A stretch of DNA of 54,706 nucleotides from Streptomyces humi. Its GTDB lineage: Bacteria; Actinomycetota; Actinomycetes; Streptomycetales; Streptomycetaceae. Both the position numbers and the translations under genes were made by a program. Below are positions 35,120 through 43,759 of the stretch, one piece after another. The first letter of the stretch is position 1. Each line of letters starts with the position of its first letter. The notes under the pieces were generated by a model. That model did no database searches and had not been told where the DNA came from. It was given only the letters and a program-made list of their open reading frames with translations. The DNA lies in contig NZ_LBMU02000068.1 in assembly GCF_001005085.2 (NCBI RefSeq), positions 1-54,706 on the forward strand. Reading direction: 5' to 3'.

Positions 35120-37315
35120 ATGTCCAGCCTGAGCCGCAGAACCGTTCTCGCCGGTACGGCAGCAGTGACCGCCCTCACCGGAATCCCGGCCCTCGCCGCC
35201 GCCCCCGCCCACGCGGCCGAGCCCCAGCCGCAGGCGTACCGCTGGCGCAACGCGGTGATCGGCGGCACCGGATTCGTCACCGGCGTCCTCTTCCACCCCA
35301 CCGCACCCGGTCTCGCCTACGCCCGGACCGACATCGGCGGCGCCTACCGCTGGGACGCCCGTGCCGCCCGCTGGACACCGCTCACCGACCACCTCGGCTG
35401 GGACGACTGGAACCTCCTCGGTGTGGAGGCGATGGCCGTCGACCCCGCCCACCCGGACCGGCTCTACCTCGCCCTCGGCACCTACGCCCAGTCCTGGGCC
35501 GGAAACGGCGCGGTGCTGCGCTCGGACGACCGCGGCGCCAGCTGGACCCGGACCGACCTCACCGTCAAGCTCGGCGCCAACGAGGACGGCCGGGGCATGG
35601 GCGAGCGCCTCCTCGTCGACCCCCGGGACAGCGACACGCTGTGGCTGGGCACCCGGCACGACGGGCTGCTCAGGTCGACGGACCGGGGCGCCACCTGGTC
35701 GCCGGTCACCGGCTTCCCGCCCGCCCCCACCGCCGCCGGCCAGGGCGTCAGCCTGCTCGTCGCCGTCGGCCGTGCGGTGTACGCCGGCTGGGGCGACGGC
35801 GACGGCGGCGCCACCGCCGTCAACCTGTACCGCACCATCGACGGCGCCACCTGGGAGCCCGTACCCCGACAGCCCACCGGCACCGCCGCCAAGGTCCCGG
35901 TCCGCGCCGCCTACGACCGTCACGCCCGCGAGCTGTACGTGACGTACGCCGACGCTCCCGGCCCGAACGGCCAGGCCGACGGAAGCGTGCACAAGCTGGC
36001 CGTCGGCAGCGACCGGTGGTCCGACGTCACCCCGGTCGTGCCCGGCGGCGGCGACACCTTCGGCTACGGCGGGGTCGCCGTCGACGCCCGCCGGCCCGGC
36101 ACCGTCGTCGTCTCCACCAACAACCGGTGGACGGCCGTCGACACCCTCTACCGGACCACCGACGGCGGCCGTACCTGGACGTCCCTCAAGGACTCCGCGG
36201 TCTTCGACGTGTCCGAGACTCCCTTCCTCAAGTGGGGGGCCGAAGAGCCCAAGTTCGGGTGGTGGATCCAGGCCGTGGCCGTCGACCCGTACGACTCGAA
36301 GCACATCGTCTACGGCACCGGCGCCACCCTCTACGGCACCCGCGACCTGGTCCACTGGGCGCCGCGGATCCGCGGCCTGGAGGAGACGTCGGTGCTCCAG
36401 CTGGTGTCGCCCCCGGTCGGGGAGGCGCACCTGCTCAGCGGCTCGGGGGACATCGGCGTCATGTACCACGAGCGGCTCACCGCGTCTCCGTCCCGCGGTA
36501 TGGCCTCGAACCCCGTGTTCGGGTCGGCGACGGGGCTCGCGCAGGCCGCGGGCAGGCCGGCGTACGTGGTCCGCACGGGCTGGGGCGACCACGGCAACGG
36601 CGCGTACTCGAACGACGGGGGCCGGACCTGGGCGCCCTTCGCCGCCCAGCCCTCCCTCGCCCACGACGCACCGGGGCCGATCGCCGCCAACGCCGACGGC
36701 AGCGTGCTGCTGTGGTCCTTCGTGCACTGGGACGGGACCAAGTACCCCGCCCACCGGTCGGACGACAACGGCGCCACCTGGACCGAGATCCCCTCCTTCC
36801 CGAAGGGCGCCACGCCGGTCGCCGACCCGGCCGACCCGACGCTCTTCTACGCGTACGACACCGACACCGGAACACTACGGGCCAGCACTGACAGTGGCCG
36901 TTCGTTCACCGCGCGTGCGACCGGGCTGCCCGCCGGGGACAGCCAGTTCCAGCTGGCCGCGGCGCCCGGCAGGTCCGGTGACCTGTGGCTGAGCGTGAAG
37001 TGGAACGGGCTGTACCGCTCCACCGACGGCGGGGCCACCTTCGCCGAGATCGCCACCTGCCGGGCCGCGTACACCCTCGGCTTCGGCAAGGCGGCGCCCG
37101 GTGCCGGCTACCCGGCGGTCTACCTGGTCGGCTCCACCGATTCCGGCACCGCCGTCCACCGCTCCGACGACGAGGCCGGATCCTGGACCCGGATCAACGA
37201 CGACCGGCACCAGTGGGGCTGGACCGGACAGGCCGTCACCGGCGACCCGCGCGTGTACGGCAGGGTCTACCTGGCCACCAACGGGCGCGGCATCCAGTAC
37301 GGGGAGCCCCGCTGA
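35120..37315 (+). CDS. Secreted GH74 xyloglucanase
   Basis: This 731-residue extracellular endo-beta-1,4-glucanase acts on xyloglucan. A twin-arginine signal peptide (LSRRTVLAGTAAVTALTG, cleavage about AHA-AEP at 33) precedes a two-lobed seven-bladed propeller with repeated BNR/Asp-box motifs (SDDRGASW, STDRGATW, TTDGGRTW, SDDNGATW, STDGGATF). The GH74 hallmarks YARTDIGGAYRWD near the N-terminus and SGSGDIGVMYHE mid-chain supply the two catalytic Asp residues. No carbohydrate-binding module is attached. ATG at 35120 follows GAAGG. Its stop overlaps the GH42 start, so the enzymes are made together. Sialidase-type annotation from BNR repeats alone would be misleading. Confidence 0.92.
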   Translation: MSSLSRRTVLAGTAAVTALTGIPALAAAPAHAAEPQPQAYRWRNAVIGGTGFVTGVLFHPTAPGLAYARTDIGGAYRWDARAARWTPLTDHLGWDDWNLLGVEAMAVDPAHPDRLYLALGTYAQSWAGNGAVLRSDDRGASWTRTDLTVKLGANEDGRGMGERLLVDPRDSDTLWLGTRHDGLLRSTDRGATWSPVTGFPPAPTAAGQGVSLLVAVGRAVYAGWGDGDGGATAVNLYRTIDGATWEPVPRQPTGTAAKVPVRAAYDRHARELYVTYADAPGPNGQADGSVHKLAVGSDRWSDVTPVVPGGGDTFGYGGVAVDARRPGTVVVSTNNRWTAVDTLYRTTDGGRTWTSLKDSAVFDVSETPFLKWGAEEPKFGWWIQAVAVDPYDSKHIVYGTGATLYGTRDLVHWAPRIRGLEETSVLQLVSPPVGEAHLLSGSGDIGVMYHERLTASPSRGMASNPVFGSATGLAQAAGRPAYVVRTGWGDHGNGAYSNDGGRTWAPFAAQPSLAHDAPGPIAANADGSVLLWSFVHWDGTKYPAHRSDDNGATWTEIPSFPKGATPVADPADPTLFYAYDTDTGTLRASTDSGRSFTARATGLPAGDSQFQLAAAPGRSGDLWLSVKWNGLYRSTDGGATFAEIATCRAAYTLGFGKAAPGAGYPAVYLVGSTDSGTAVHRSDDEAGSWTRINDDRHQWGWTGQAVTGDPRVYGRVYLATNGRGIQYGEPR

Positions 37316-39282
37316 TGCCGGGGCTCACCGACGCCACCCGCGGCCGGCTCCTCTTCGGCGGCGACTACAACCCCGAGCAGTGGCCCGAGGAGACCTGGCA
37401 CGAGGACGTCCGGCTGATGAAGGCCGCCCACGTCAACTCCGTGACCCTGGGCGTCTTCTCCTGGGCGAGACTCGAACCCCGGCCGGGGGAGCGGGACTTC
37501 GGGTGGCTGGACCGGCTCATGGACCTGATGCACGACAACGGCATCGGCGTCGTCCTCGCCACGCCGACCTCCGCCCCGCCGCCGTGGCTGGGCCGGCTGC
37601 ACCCCGACACCCTGCCCCGGGACGCCGACGGCCGTACCGAGTGGTGGGGCGGCCGCCAGCACTTCTCGCACTCCAGCGCCACCTACCGCCGCCATGCCGC
37701 CGCCATCACCGAGGACCTCGCCGCGCGCTACGCCGGCCATCCCGCCCTCACCATGTGGCACATCAACAACGAGTACTGCACCTACGACCACGGCGACGAG
37801 GCCGCCGCCGCCTTCCGGCGCTGGCTGCGCGAGCGCTACGGCACCCTCGACGCCCTCAACACCGCGTGGGGCACGGCGTTCTGGAGCCAGGGCTACGACA
37901 GCTGGGACGCCGTACTGCCCGCCCGCCACACCCACTACCTGAAGAACCCCACCCAGGTGCTGGACTTCCGCCGCTTCACCTCCGACATGCTCCTGGAGTG
38001 CTACACCGCCGAGCGGGACATCGTCGCCCGGCACACCCCGCACATCCCGGTGACCACCAACTTCATGCCGCTGTGGACCGGCCTGGACGCCTGGCGCTGG
38101 GCGGCCGAGGAGGACGTCGTCTCCGTCGACCTCTACCCCGACCCGCGGGACCCCCTCGGTCCGCAGCACGGGGCGCTCGTCCACGACCTCACCCGCTCCC
38201 AGGCGCGCGGCCCCTGGATGCTCATGGAACAGGCCGCCGGGCCGGTCAACTGGCGCGGGGTGAACCACCCCAAACCGCGCGGCCTCAACCGCCAGTGGTC
38301 CCTCCAGGCGGTGGCCCGCGGCGCGGACGCCGTCTGCTACTTCCAGTGGCGGCAGTCGAGGCAGGGCGCGGAGAAGTTCCACTCCGGGATGGTCAGCCAC
38401 GCGGGGGAGGAAGGCCGTACCTACCAGGAGATCAGGCAGCTGGGCGCCGAACTGGCCACGATCGGCGCCGAGGTGACGGACACCCACATCGGCGCGGACA
38501 TCGCGATCCTCCACGACTGGCACTCCTGGTGGGCCGGGGCCCACGAGGGCCGGCTCTCCACCGAGGTCGACCTCCCCGACGTCCTGCACGCCTGGCACCG
38601 GGCGCTGTGGGAGTCGAACCTCACCACCGACTTCGCCCACCCCGAACACGACCTGTCCGCCTACCGGCTGGTCGTCGTCCCGCAGCTCTACCTGCTCACC
38701 GACACCGCGATCGACAACCTCCTCGGCTACGTCCGCGGCGGCGGCACGCTCGTCAGCGGATTCCTGACCGGCGTCGCCGACGAGGACGACCGGATCCGCC
38801 CCGGTGGCATGGACGCGCGGCTGCGCGAGCTGTTCGGCATCCGCACCCTGCACGAGTGGTGGCCGCTGGAGGCGGGGGAGAGCGTCGCGTGCCAGGGGTT
38901 CCGGGGAACCCTGTGGTCGGAGGAGATCGAGGCCGCGGCCGGTGTCACGGAGACGGTGCCGTACGACGGCGGCGAACTCGACGGGCTGCCGGCCGTGCTG
39001 CGCAACGGGCGTGCCTGGTACGTCTCCACGCTGCCGGAGCCGGAGGCACTGCGGGCGCTGCTCGGCCGGATCGCCGCCGCGGCGGGCGTCAGGCCGGTGC
39101 TGGAAGGACTGCCGGCCGGTGTCGAGGCGGTCCGCCGGGGCGATCTGCTGTTCCTGTTCAATCACGGGCCTGATCAGGTAAATGTGCCGGTCATGGGAAC
39201 ACATCGAGATCTGCTGACCGGTACGGGCGCCACGGACGGGATCGTCCTCGGCCGCTACGGAGCGGCGGTGCTCAAGCCGTGA
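37315..39282 (+). CDS. GH42 beta-galactosidase
   Basis: This 655-residue enzyme lacks a signal peptide and is probably cytoplasmic. It opens with LLFGGDYNPEQWPEETW, typical of GH42. The acid/base Glu is in MWHINNEYC (about 155) and the nucleophile Glu in LMEQAAGPVNW (about 305). A trimerisation domain (about 395-600) and a short beta domain follow. In this locus it would remove galactosyl caps from xyloglucan oligosaccharides. Start ATG overlaps the GH74 stop by one base, and its own stop overlaps the next start (GTGA), so three glycosidase genes are translationally linked. Confidence 0.92.
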   Translation: MPGLTDATRGRLLFGGDYNPEQWPEETWHEDVRLMKAAHVNSVTLGVFSWARLEPRPGERDFGWLDRLMDLMHDNGIGVVLATPTSAPPPWLGRLHPDTLPRDADGRTEWWGGRQHFSHSSATYRRHAAAITEDLAARYAGHPALTMWHINNEYCTYDHGDEAAAAFRRWLRERYGTLDALNTAWGTAFWSQGYDSWDAVLPARHTHYLKNPTQVLDFRRFTSDMLLECYTAERDIVARHTPHIPVTTNFMPLWTGLDAWRWAAEEDVVSVDLYPDPRDPLGPQHGALVHDLTRSQARGPWMLMEQAAGPVNWRGVNHPKPRGLNRQWSLQAVARGADAVCYFQWRQSRQGAEKFHSGMVSHAGEEGRTYQEIRQLGAELATIGAEVTDTHIGADIAILHDWHSWWAGAHEGRLSTEVDLPDVLHAWHRALWESNLTTDFAHPEHDLSAYRLVVVPQLYLLTDTAIDNLLGYVRGGGTLVSGFLTGVADEDDRIRPGGMDARLRELFGIRTLHEWWPLEAGESVACQGFRGTLWSEEIEAAAGVTETVPYDGGELDGLPAVLRNGRAWYVSTLPEPEALRALLGRIAAAAGVRPVLEGLPAGVEAVRRGDLLFLFNHGPDQVNVPVMGTHRDLLTGTGATDGIVLGRYGAAVLKP

Positions 39283-41483
39283 CCGCCACCGGCCCCGTCC
39301 ACGGCACCTGGGAGCCCGCCCCCGCCGCCCGCTGGGAGGACGCCTTCCTGAGCGGCAACGGCCGGCACGGCGCCCTCGTGTTCGGTGATCCGAACGACGA
39401 CCGTGTCATCGTCACCCAGCACACCCTGGTCCGCCCGAACGGCGGCGAACAGGCCCGCCCGCCCCGCCTGGCCGCCCAGCTCGCCGACGTCCAGGACAGG
39501 CTGCTCGCCGGCGAGCGGGACGCCGCCGAGCGCCTCACCGACGGCCGCCCGCTCCAGTGGGTGCAGCCCTTCCACCCCGCGTTCCAGACCCGGCTGCGCA
39601 GACCGCACGGCCGGACCGACGGCTACCACCGCGCCGTCGACTTCACCACCGGTGAGGTCACCGCCACCACCGCCGACCGGACCAGCAGGGTCTTCGTCTC
39701 CCGCGCGGACGACGTGATCGTGCAGCACGTCACCGGCGCCGCCGGCCTCGACCTGGGCATCACCCTCGACCACCGGCTCCCCGGCGCCCCCTCCGACCTG
39801 GGCATCGGCCACGGCACGCTGCGCACCCCGGAAGGCGCCCTGCTCAGTCTCCGCGCCCGTTACCCCGGCAGCGACCGCGCCGTCACCGGCGTCACCCTGG
39901 TCGCCGTCACCGGCGGCTCCACCGGACTCGTCCCGCCGGGCGTCCGCGTCACCGGCGCCGAGGCCGTCCTCCTCCTCACCCGGGTCCGCCGCCACACCGG
40001 CGAACTCGACGTGACCGCCGAGGCGCGCGAACTGCGCGACCTGCTCACCGACGGGCAGCCGTACGACACCCTGCTCGCCCGCCACCTCGACCGGCACCGC
40101 ACCGCCTACAACCGCGTCACCCTCGACCTGGCCGCCGCCCCGGCCGCCCGTGCCCTCCCCGGCTCGCAGTTGCTGAAGCGGGCCGCCGAACCCGCCCTGC
40201 TGGAACGGCTCTTCGCGGCCGGCCGCTACCACCTGCTCTCCGCCTCCGGCCTCAACCCGCCCCGGCTGACCGGACTGTGGACCGGCGACTGGGACACCGC
40301 CTGGTCCGGTGCCTTCACCAACGACGCCAACGTGAACCTCCAGACGGCCTCGGCCGCGGCCGCCGCCCTCCCGGAAGTCACCGAGGCGTGCGCCGCACTG
40401 GTCCAGCGCCAGCTCGGGGACTGGCGGGAGAACGCCCGCGCGGTCTTCGGCGCCCGGGGCGTGGTGGCACCCGCCCACAGCGACGGCGAGTCCGGGCTGT
40501 CGTACCACTTCAGCCGCGAGTACCCGCTGCACCTGTGGACGGCCGGTGCCGACTGGCTGCTGAAACCGCTCGTCGACCACGACGAGATCCGCGGCGGGCG
40601 CGATCCGCGGACGGCGGCGGCGCTCGCCGAGGTCGCCGCGTTCTACGAGGACTTCCTCACCCGGACCGACCCCGACGGCCGGCTCGTGATCGTCCCCTCC
40701 TACTCGCCCGAGAACCGGCCGGCGAACGGCGGCTGGGGCGCGGTCAACGCGGCGATGGACCTGTCCGCGGCCCGGCACGCCCTGCGCACGGCCGCCGACT
40801 ACCACCCCGGTCCGGACGCCGACCGCTGGCGCGCCCTCGCGGACCGGCTGCCCCCGCACCGGATCAACGCCGACGGCGCCCTCGCCGAGTGGGCGTGGCC
40901 GGGCCTCGACGACACCTACGACCACCGCCACCTCAGCCACCTCTACGGCGTCTGGCCGCTCGACGAGATCACCCCGTACGACACCCCGGAGCTCGCGGCC
41001 GCCGCCCACCGCGCGCTCGAACTGCGCGGCGCCGAGAACGACTCGGCCCACGGACACCTCCACCACGCGCTCGTGGCGGCCCGGCTGCGGGACGGCGACC
41101 GGGTCACCGCCGCCCTCGCCCACGTCCTGGAGGGCGACTTCTTCCACGCCTCCCTGATGAGCGCCCACTACCCGGACCGCGACGTCTACAACGCCGACGC
41201 CGCGCACACCCTGCCCGCCGTGCTCGTCGAGGCCCTGGTGCAGTCCACCCCGGACCGCCTGGTCCTCCTGCCGGCCCCGCCGAGCGCCCTGGGCACGGGC
41301 CGGCTGCACGGCGTCCGCACCCGATTCGGAGCCGAACTCGACCTCGACTGGGCCCCCGGCGGAGCGCGCGCCGTCCTGAAGCCGTCCCGGACGCTCCGGA
41401 TCGACCTGTGGACCTCCTCCGGCGCCCGGCCGCTCGACCTCGTCGCCGGAGAAGAACACGTCCTCACCCTGGGGACGTGGTGA
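39279..41483 (+). CDS. GH95-like glycosidase (alpha-L-fucosidase family), divergent
   Basis: This 734-residue protein has the GH95 layout: N-terminal beta domain (WEDAFLSGNGRHGALVFGDP, VTQHTL), linker helices, an alpha/alpha barrel and a C-terminal beta domain. No signal peptide is present. The catalytic Asn pair is kept as N-x-N in DANVNLQTA, but the usual NYWP context is lost. A Glu lies in SPENRPANGGWG. The family motif IDGNFG is replaced by NADAAHT (Asp kept). It could remove fucose or another terminal alpha-L-sugar (for example L-galactose) from xyloglucan oligosaccharides; specificity is uncertain. GTG start at 39279 overlaps the GH42 stop. Confidence 0.85.
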   Translation: MTATGPVHGTWEPAPAARWEDAFLSGNGRHGALVFGDPNDDRVIVTQHTLVRPNGGEQARPPRLAAQLADVQDRLLAGERDAAERLTDGRPLQWVQPFHPAFQTRLRRPHGRTDGYHRAVDFTTGEVTATTADRTSRVFVSRADDVIVQHVTGAAGLDLGITLDHRLPGAPSDLGIGHGTLRTPEGALLSLRARYPGSDRAVTGVTLVAVTGGSTGLVPPGVRVTGAEAVLLLTRVRRHTGELDVTAEARELRDLLTDGQPYDTLLARHLDRHRTAYNRVTLDLAAAPAARALPGSQLLKRAAEPALLERLFAAGRYHLLSASGLNPPRLTGLWTGDWDTAWSGAFTNDANVNLQTASAAAAALPEVTEACAALVQRQLGDWRENARAVFGARGVVAPAHSDGESGLSYHFSREYPLHLWTAGADWLLKPLVDHDEIRGGRDPRTAAALAEVAAFYEDFLTRTDPDGRLVIVPSYSPENRPANGGWGAVNAAMDLSAARHALRTAADYHPGPDADRWRALADRLPPHRINADGALAEWAWPGLDDTYDHRHLSHLYGVWPLDEITPYDTPELAAAAHRALELRGAENDSAHGHLHHALVAARLRDGDRVTAALAHVLEGDFFHASLMSAHYPDRDVYNADAAHTLPAVLVEALVQSTPDRLVLLPAPPSALGTGRLHGVRTRFGAELDLDWAPGGARAVLKPSRTLRIDLWTSSGARPLDLVAGEEHVLTLGTW

Positions 41484-41517
41484 CCGCGCAATTCCCCCCA
41501 CCCATGGAAGGGACACC

Positions 41518-42231
41518 ATGGCAACACGCACGTATCGCAGGGTCGCCAAGGCCCTGATCGCCCCCGCGCTCGCCCTCGGCGCCACCGTCGGCCTGGCCTC
41601 CGCACCCGCCTCGGCCGCCGTCTGGAGCTCCTGCGACCAGTGGGGCAACACCACGCTGAACGGCTACACCCTCTACAACAACATCTGGGGCTCCGGCGCC
41701 GGCAGCCAGTGCATCTGGGCCAACTCCGGCACCAACTGGGGTGTCTGGGCCAACCACCCCAACACCGGCGGCATCAAGTCCTACCCCAACGCCAAGGCGG
41801 TGATCAGCAAGTCGATCACCTCGCTGTCCTCGCTCTCCAGCAGCTACAACGTCACGGTCCCGTCGTCCGGCGCGTACAACACGTCGTACGACATCTGGGA
41901 CACCGGCTACAAGTACGAGATCATGCTCTGGATGAACCACACGGGTGCCGTGGGCCCGCTCGGCACCTCGCAGGGCACGCTGACCCTGGGCGGTCACACC
42001 TGGACCGTGTACAAGGGCAACAACGGCTCGAACGACGTCTTCTCGTTCGTGCGCACCTCGAACTCGTCCTCCGGCACCGTCAACGTGCTGCCGATCCTGA
42101 AGTGGATCAAGGACACCAAGGGCTGGTTCGGGAACGTCACCATCGGTGACTTCCAGTTCGGCTTCGAGATCACGTCCTCGTCCGGCGGGCTGGACTTCGC
42201 CGTGAACAGCGAGAGCGTCAGCAGCAGCTGA
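41518..42231 (+). CDS. Secreted GH12 endoglucanase / xyloglucanase
   Basis: This 237-residue extracellular enzyme has a signal peptide (about 1-34, ending ASA-AVWSSC). The single GH12 jelly-roll begins WSSCDQWGNTTLNGYTLYNN. The nucleophile Glu is in KYEIMLWMNH and the acid/base Glu in FGFEITSSSGG. GH12 includes beta-1,4-glucanases and xyloglucanases; beside GH74 the latter is favoured (inference). There is no cellulose-binding module, unlike many secreted Streptomyces cellulases. The ATG at 41518 follows GAAGGG. It is 34 bp after the GH95-like gene, so probably last in that transcription unit. Confidence 0.92.
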   Translation: MATRTYRRVAKALIAPALALGATVGLASAPASAAVWSSCDQWGNTTLNGYTLYNNIWGSGAGSQCIWANSGTNWGVWANHPNTGGIKSYPNAKAVISKSITSLSSLSSSYNVTVPSSGAYNTSYDIWDTGYKYEIMLWMNHTGAVGPLGTSQGTLTLGGHTWTVYKGNNGSNDVFSFVRTSNSSSGTVNVLPILKWIKDTKGWFGNVTIGDFQFGFEITSSSGGLDFAVNSESVSSS

Positions 42232-42298
42232 GCGACGGGCCGGCCCCGCGTGCGGTGCGGGACCGGCCCCCCTCGCGGTCGGGCCCGGCCCCCTCGCG

Positions 42299-42384
42299 GT
42301 CGAGCCGGTCGACCCCGTGGTCAGGACCGGTCCACCCCGCGGTCGAGCCTGTCGACCCCGTGGTCAGGACCGGTCGACCTCGGC
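42299..42384. repeat. 43-bp tandem duplication at the sulfotransferase 3' end
   Basis: Two 43-bp units starting GTCGAGCC occupy 42299-42341 and 42342-42384. A shorter related GGTCGGGCCCGG segment precedes them. The second unit contains the stop codon of the minus-strand sulfotransferase gene (42364-42366), so part of the array is coding. Confidence 0.8.
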
Positions 42385-43551
42385 GCGCAGCGCGTTGTAG
42401 TCGGCGAAGGCCGCGTCGACGTCGGCGCGGCTCAGTCCGTAGCGGGCCAGGTCGTAGGCGTGCACCCGGGTGCCCTTCGGGCGGGCCGTGACGGCCGGGA
42501 GCCGGGCCGCGTCGGCCTCGGTCCAGCGGGCGCCCACGGCCGCGTACAGCTTCGGGGCGCCCGCGGCCGGGTCGGCGCCCAGCCACGAGTACGGCACGTC
42601 GACGAGCAGTTCGCGGGGGACGGCCGCCCGGGCGGCCAGGCCGCGGGACGCCGACCGGGCCAGCAGCGCCAGCCAGGTGGCGCCGATCCACTCCGGGTCG
42701 ACGGGACGGGTGTTGACCGCCATGCCGTGCTCGACCAGGCTACAGAAGGAGGCCACGGCGGTGGCCGGATCACGGTGTGTCCAAACGATCGTGGCGTCCG
42801 GGAAGACCGCGCGCAGCGCGTCCAGGTTCTCCAGGTGCAGCGGCGACTTCAGCACCCAGCGGCGGCGCGGGCGCCCGTACTGGAGCACCTGGTAGATCTG
42901 CTTGAGGTAGCGGTAGTCCGCCTCGAAGTCACGGGCCTCGTGCCAGGGCAGGTACTCGGGGATCACGGCCTGGGACAGCGGCATCACGGTGTGCGGCAGC
43001 GCGAAGGTGCACTCCTCCGGGCCCTCGGGGCGCAGGGCGTGGATGTGCCGGAACCGCGGCGCGAACAGGTTGATCCCGCCCACCAGGCGGCGGGCGGTCG
43101 CGATCGCCTTCTCCCGTTCCGCGGGGGTGCGTTCCAGGTCGGGGGTGAGCAACTCCCAGAGCAGCGGGCAGCGGTGGTCCGCGGAGAGGGACAGCACGCT
43201 GTGCGTGAGCGTGGTGGCGGTGCGCGGCAGGCCCACCACGAACACCGGCCGATCGACCGGTTCCCGCTCGATCGCGGGGTGCTCGGCGAGCAGCCGGCGG
43301 ATCCGGGCCCGGTTGGCGAGATGGCGGCCGACGTGTCCGCGCGCGGACAGCCAGCCGACCGGGGTGAGGTGCTCGGCGTCCGACCAACATCGCAGCAGGA
43401 ACCGGAAGTCGTCGGTGAACCGCTCGTCGCCCTCCGTCCGCCCGGCCGCCTCGAGCAGCCGGTCGAAGGCGAGGTCGGGCGTGCGGCGCGCGCGGGCGGC
43501 CGGTCTGAGCAGCGCGTTGGCGAGCGTGAGGGAGAGCGGACCGGAGGACAC
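42364..43551 (-). CDS. PAPS-dependent sulfotransferase family protein
   Basis: This 395-residue cytoplasmic protein matches the bacterial Sulfotransferase_3 type. The 5'-phosphosulfate loop is VFVVGLPRTATTLTHSVL (about 101-118), and the 3'-phosphate-binding strand is ATIVWTHRDPATAVASF (about 258-274). RRRWVLKSPLHLENLDAL is also typical. It would move sulfate from PAPS to a hydroxyl or amine. The GTG start at 43551 has GAAGGG upstream. It lies inside the xyloglucan locus, downstream of GH31 on the same strand but 199 bp away across a tandem array, so its link to the pathway is doubtful. Acceptor unknown. Confidence 0.85.
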   Translation of the reverse strand: MSSGPLSLTLANALLRPAARARRTPDLAFDRLLEAAGRTEGDERFTDDFRFLLRCWSDAEHLTPVGWLSARGHVGRHLANRARIRRLLAEHPAIEREPVDRPVFVVGLPRTATTLTHSVLSLSADHRCPLLWELLTPDLERTPAEREKAIATARRLVGGINLFAPRFRHIHALRPEGPEECTFALPHTVMPLSQAVIPEYLPWHEARDFEADYRYLKQIYQVLQYGRPRRRWVLKSPLHLENLDALRAVFPDATIVWTHRDPATAVASFCSLVEHGMAVNTRPVDPEWIGATWLALLARSASRGLAARAAVPRELLVDVPYSWLGADPAAGAPKLYAAVGARWTEADAARLPAVTARPKGTRVHAYDLARYGLSRADVDAAFADYNALRAEVDRS

Positions 43552-43607
43552 GGCAGCGGATCCCTTCGTGGGGGACAGGGGAGGGGATACTGACTACCCT
43601 CCTCAAC

Positions 43608-43759
43608 TGGTCCCGCACACTGCCGAGTTGAGACAATCACCGGACTGCCGCACCATACCGTCGAGTCGAGACGATCACCGGTTTGCGCCACCACGCCGTC
43701 GAGTCGAGACGATCACCGGTCTGCGCCACCACGCCGTCGAGTCGAGACGATCACCGCCC
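43608..43759. repeat. 38-bp tandem repeat, four copies
   Basis: Four contiguous 38-bp units start at 43608, 43646, 43684 and 43722. Copies 3 and 4 are nearly identical (TGCGCCACCACGCCGTCGAG start); copy 1 is the most diverged. Each carries CGTC-N7-GACG, a small inverted repeat, followed by ATCACC. Copy 4 contains the stop codon of the GH31 gene (43751-43753). There are no spacers, so it is not a CRISPR array. Confidence 0.88.

Noticed and set aside
35120..37315. Sialidase, because of BNR/Asp-box repeats
   Set aside because: The YARTDIGGAYRW and SGSGDIG motifs and the two-lobe layout match GH74 xyloglucanases; the FRIP motif and Arg triad of sialidases were not seen.
43608..43759. Possible CRISPR array
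   Set aside because: The 38-bp units are directly adjacent without spacers, and no cas gene is present.
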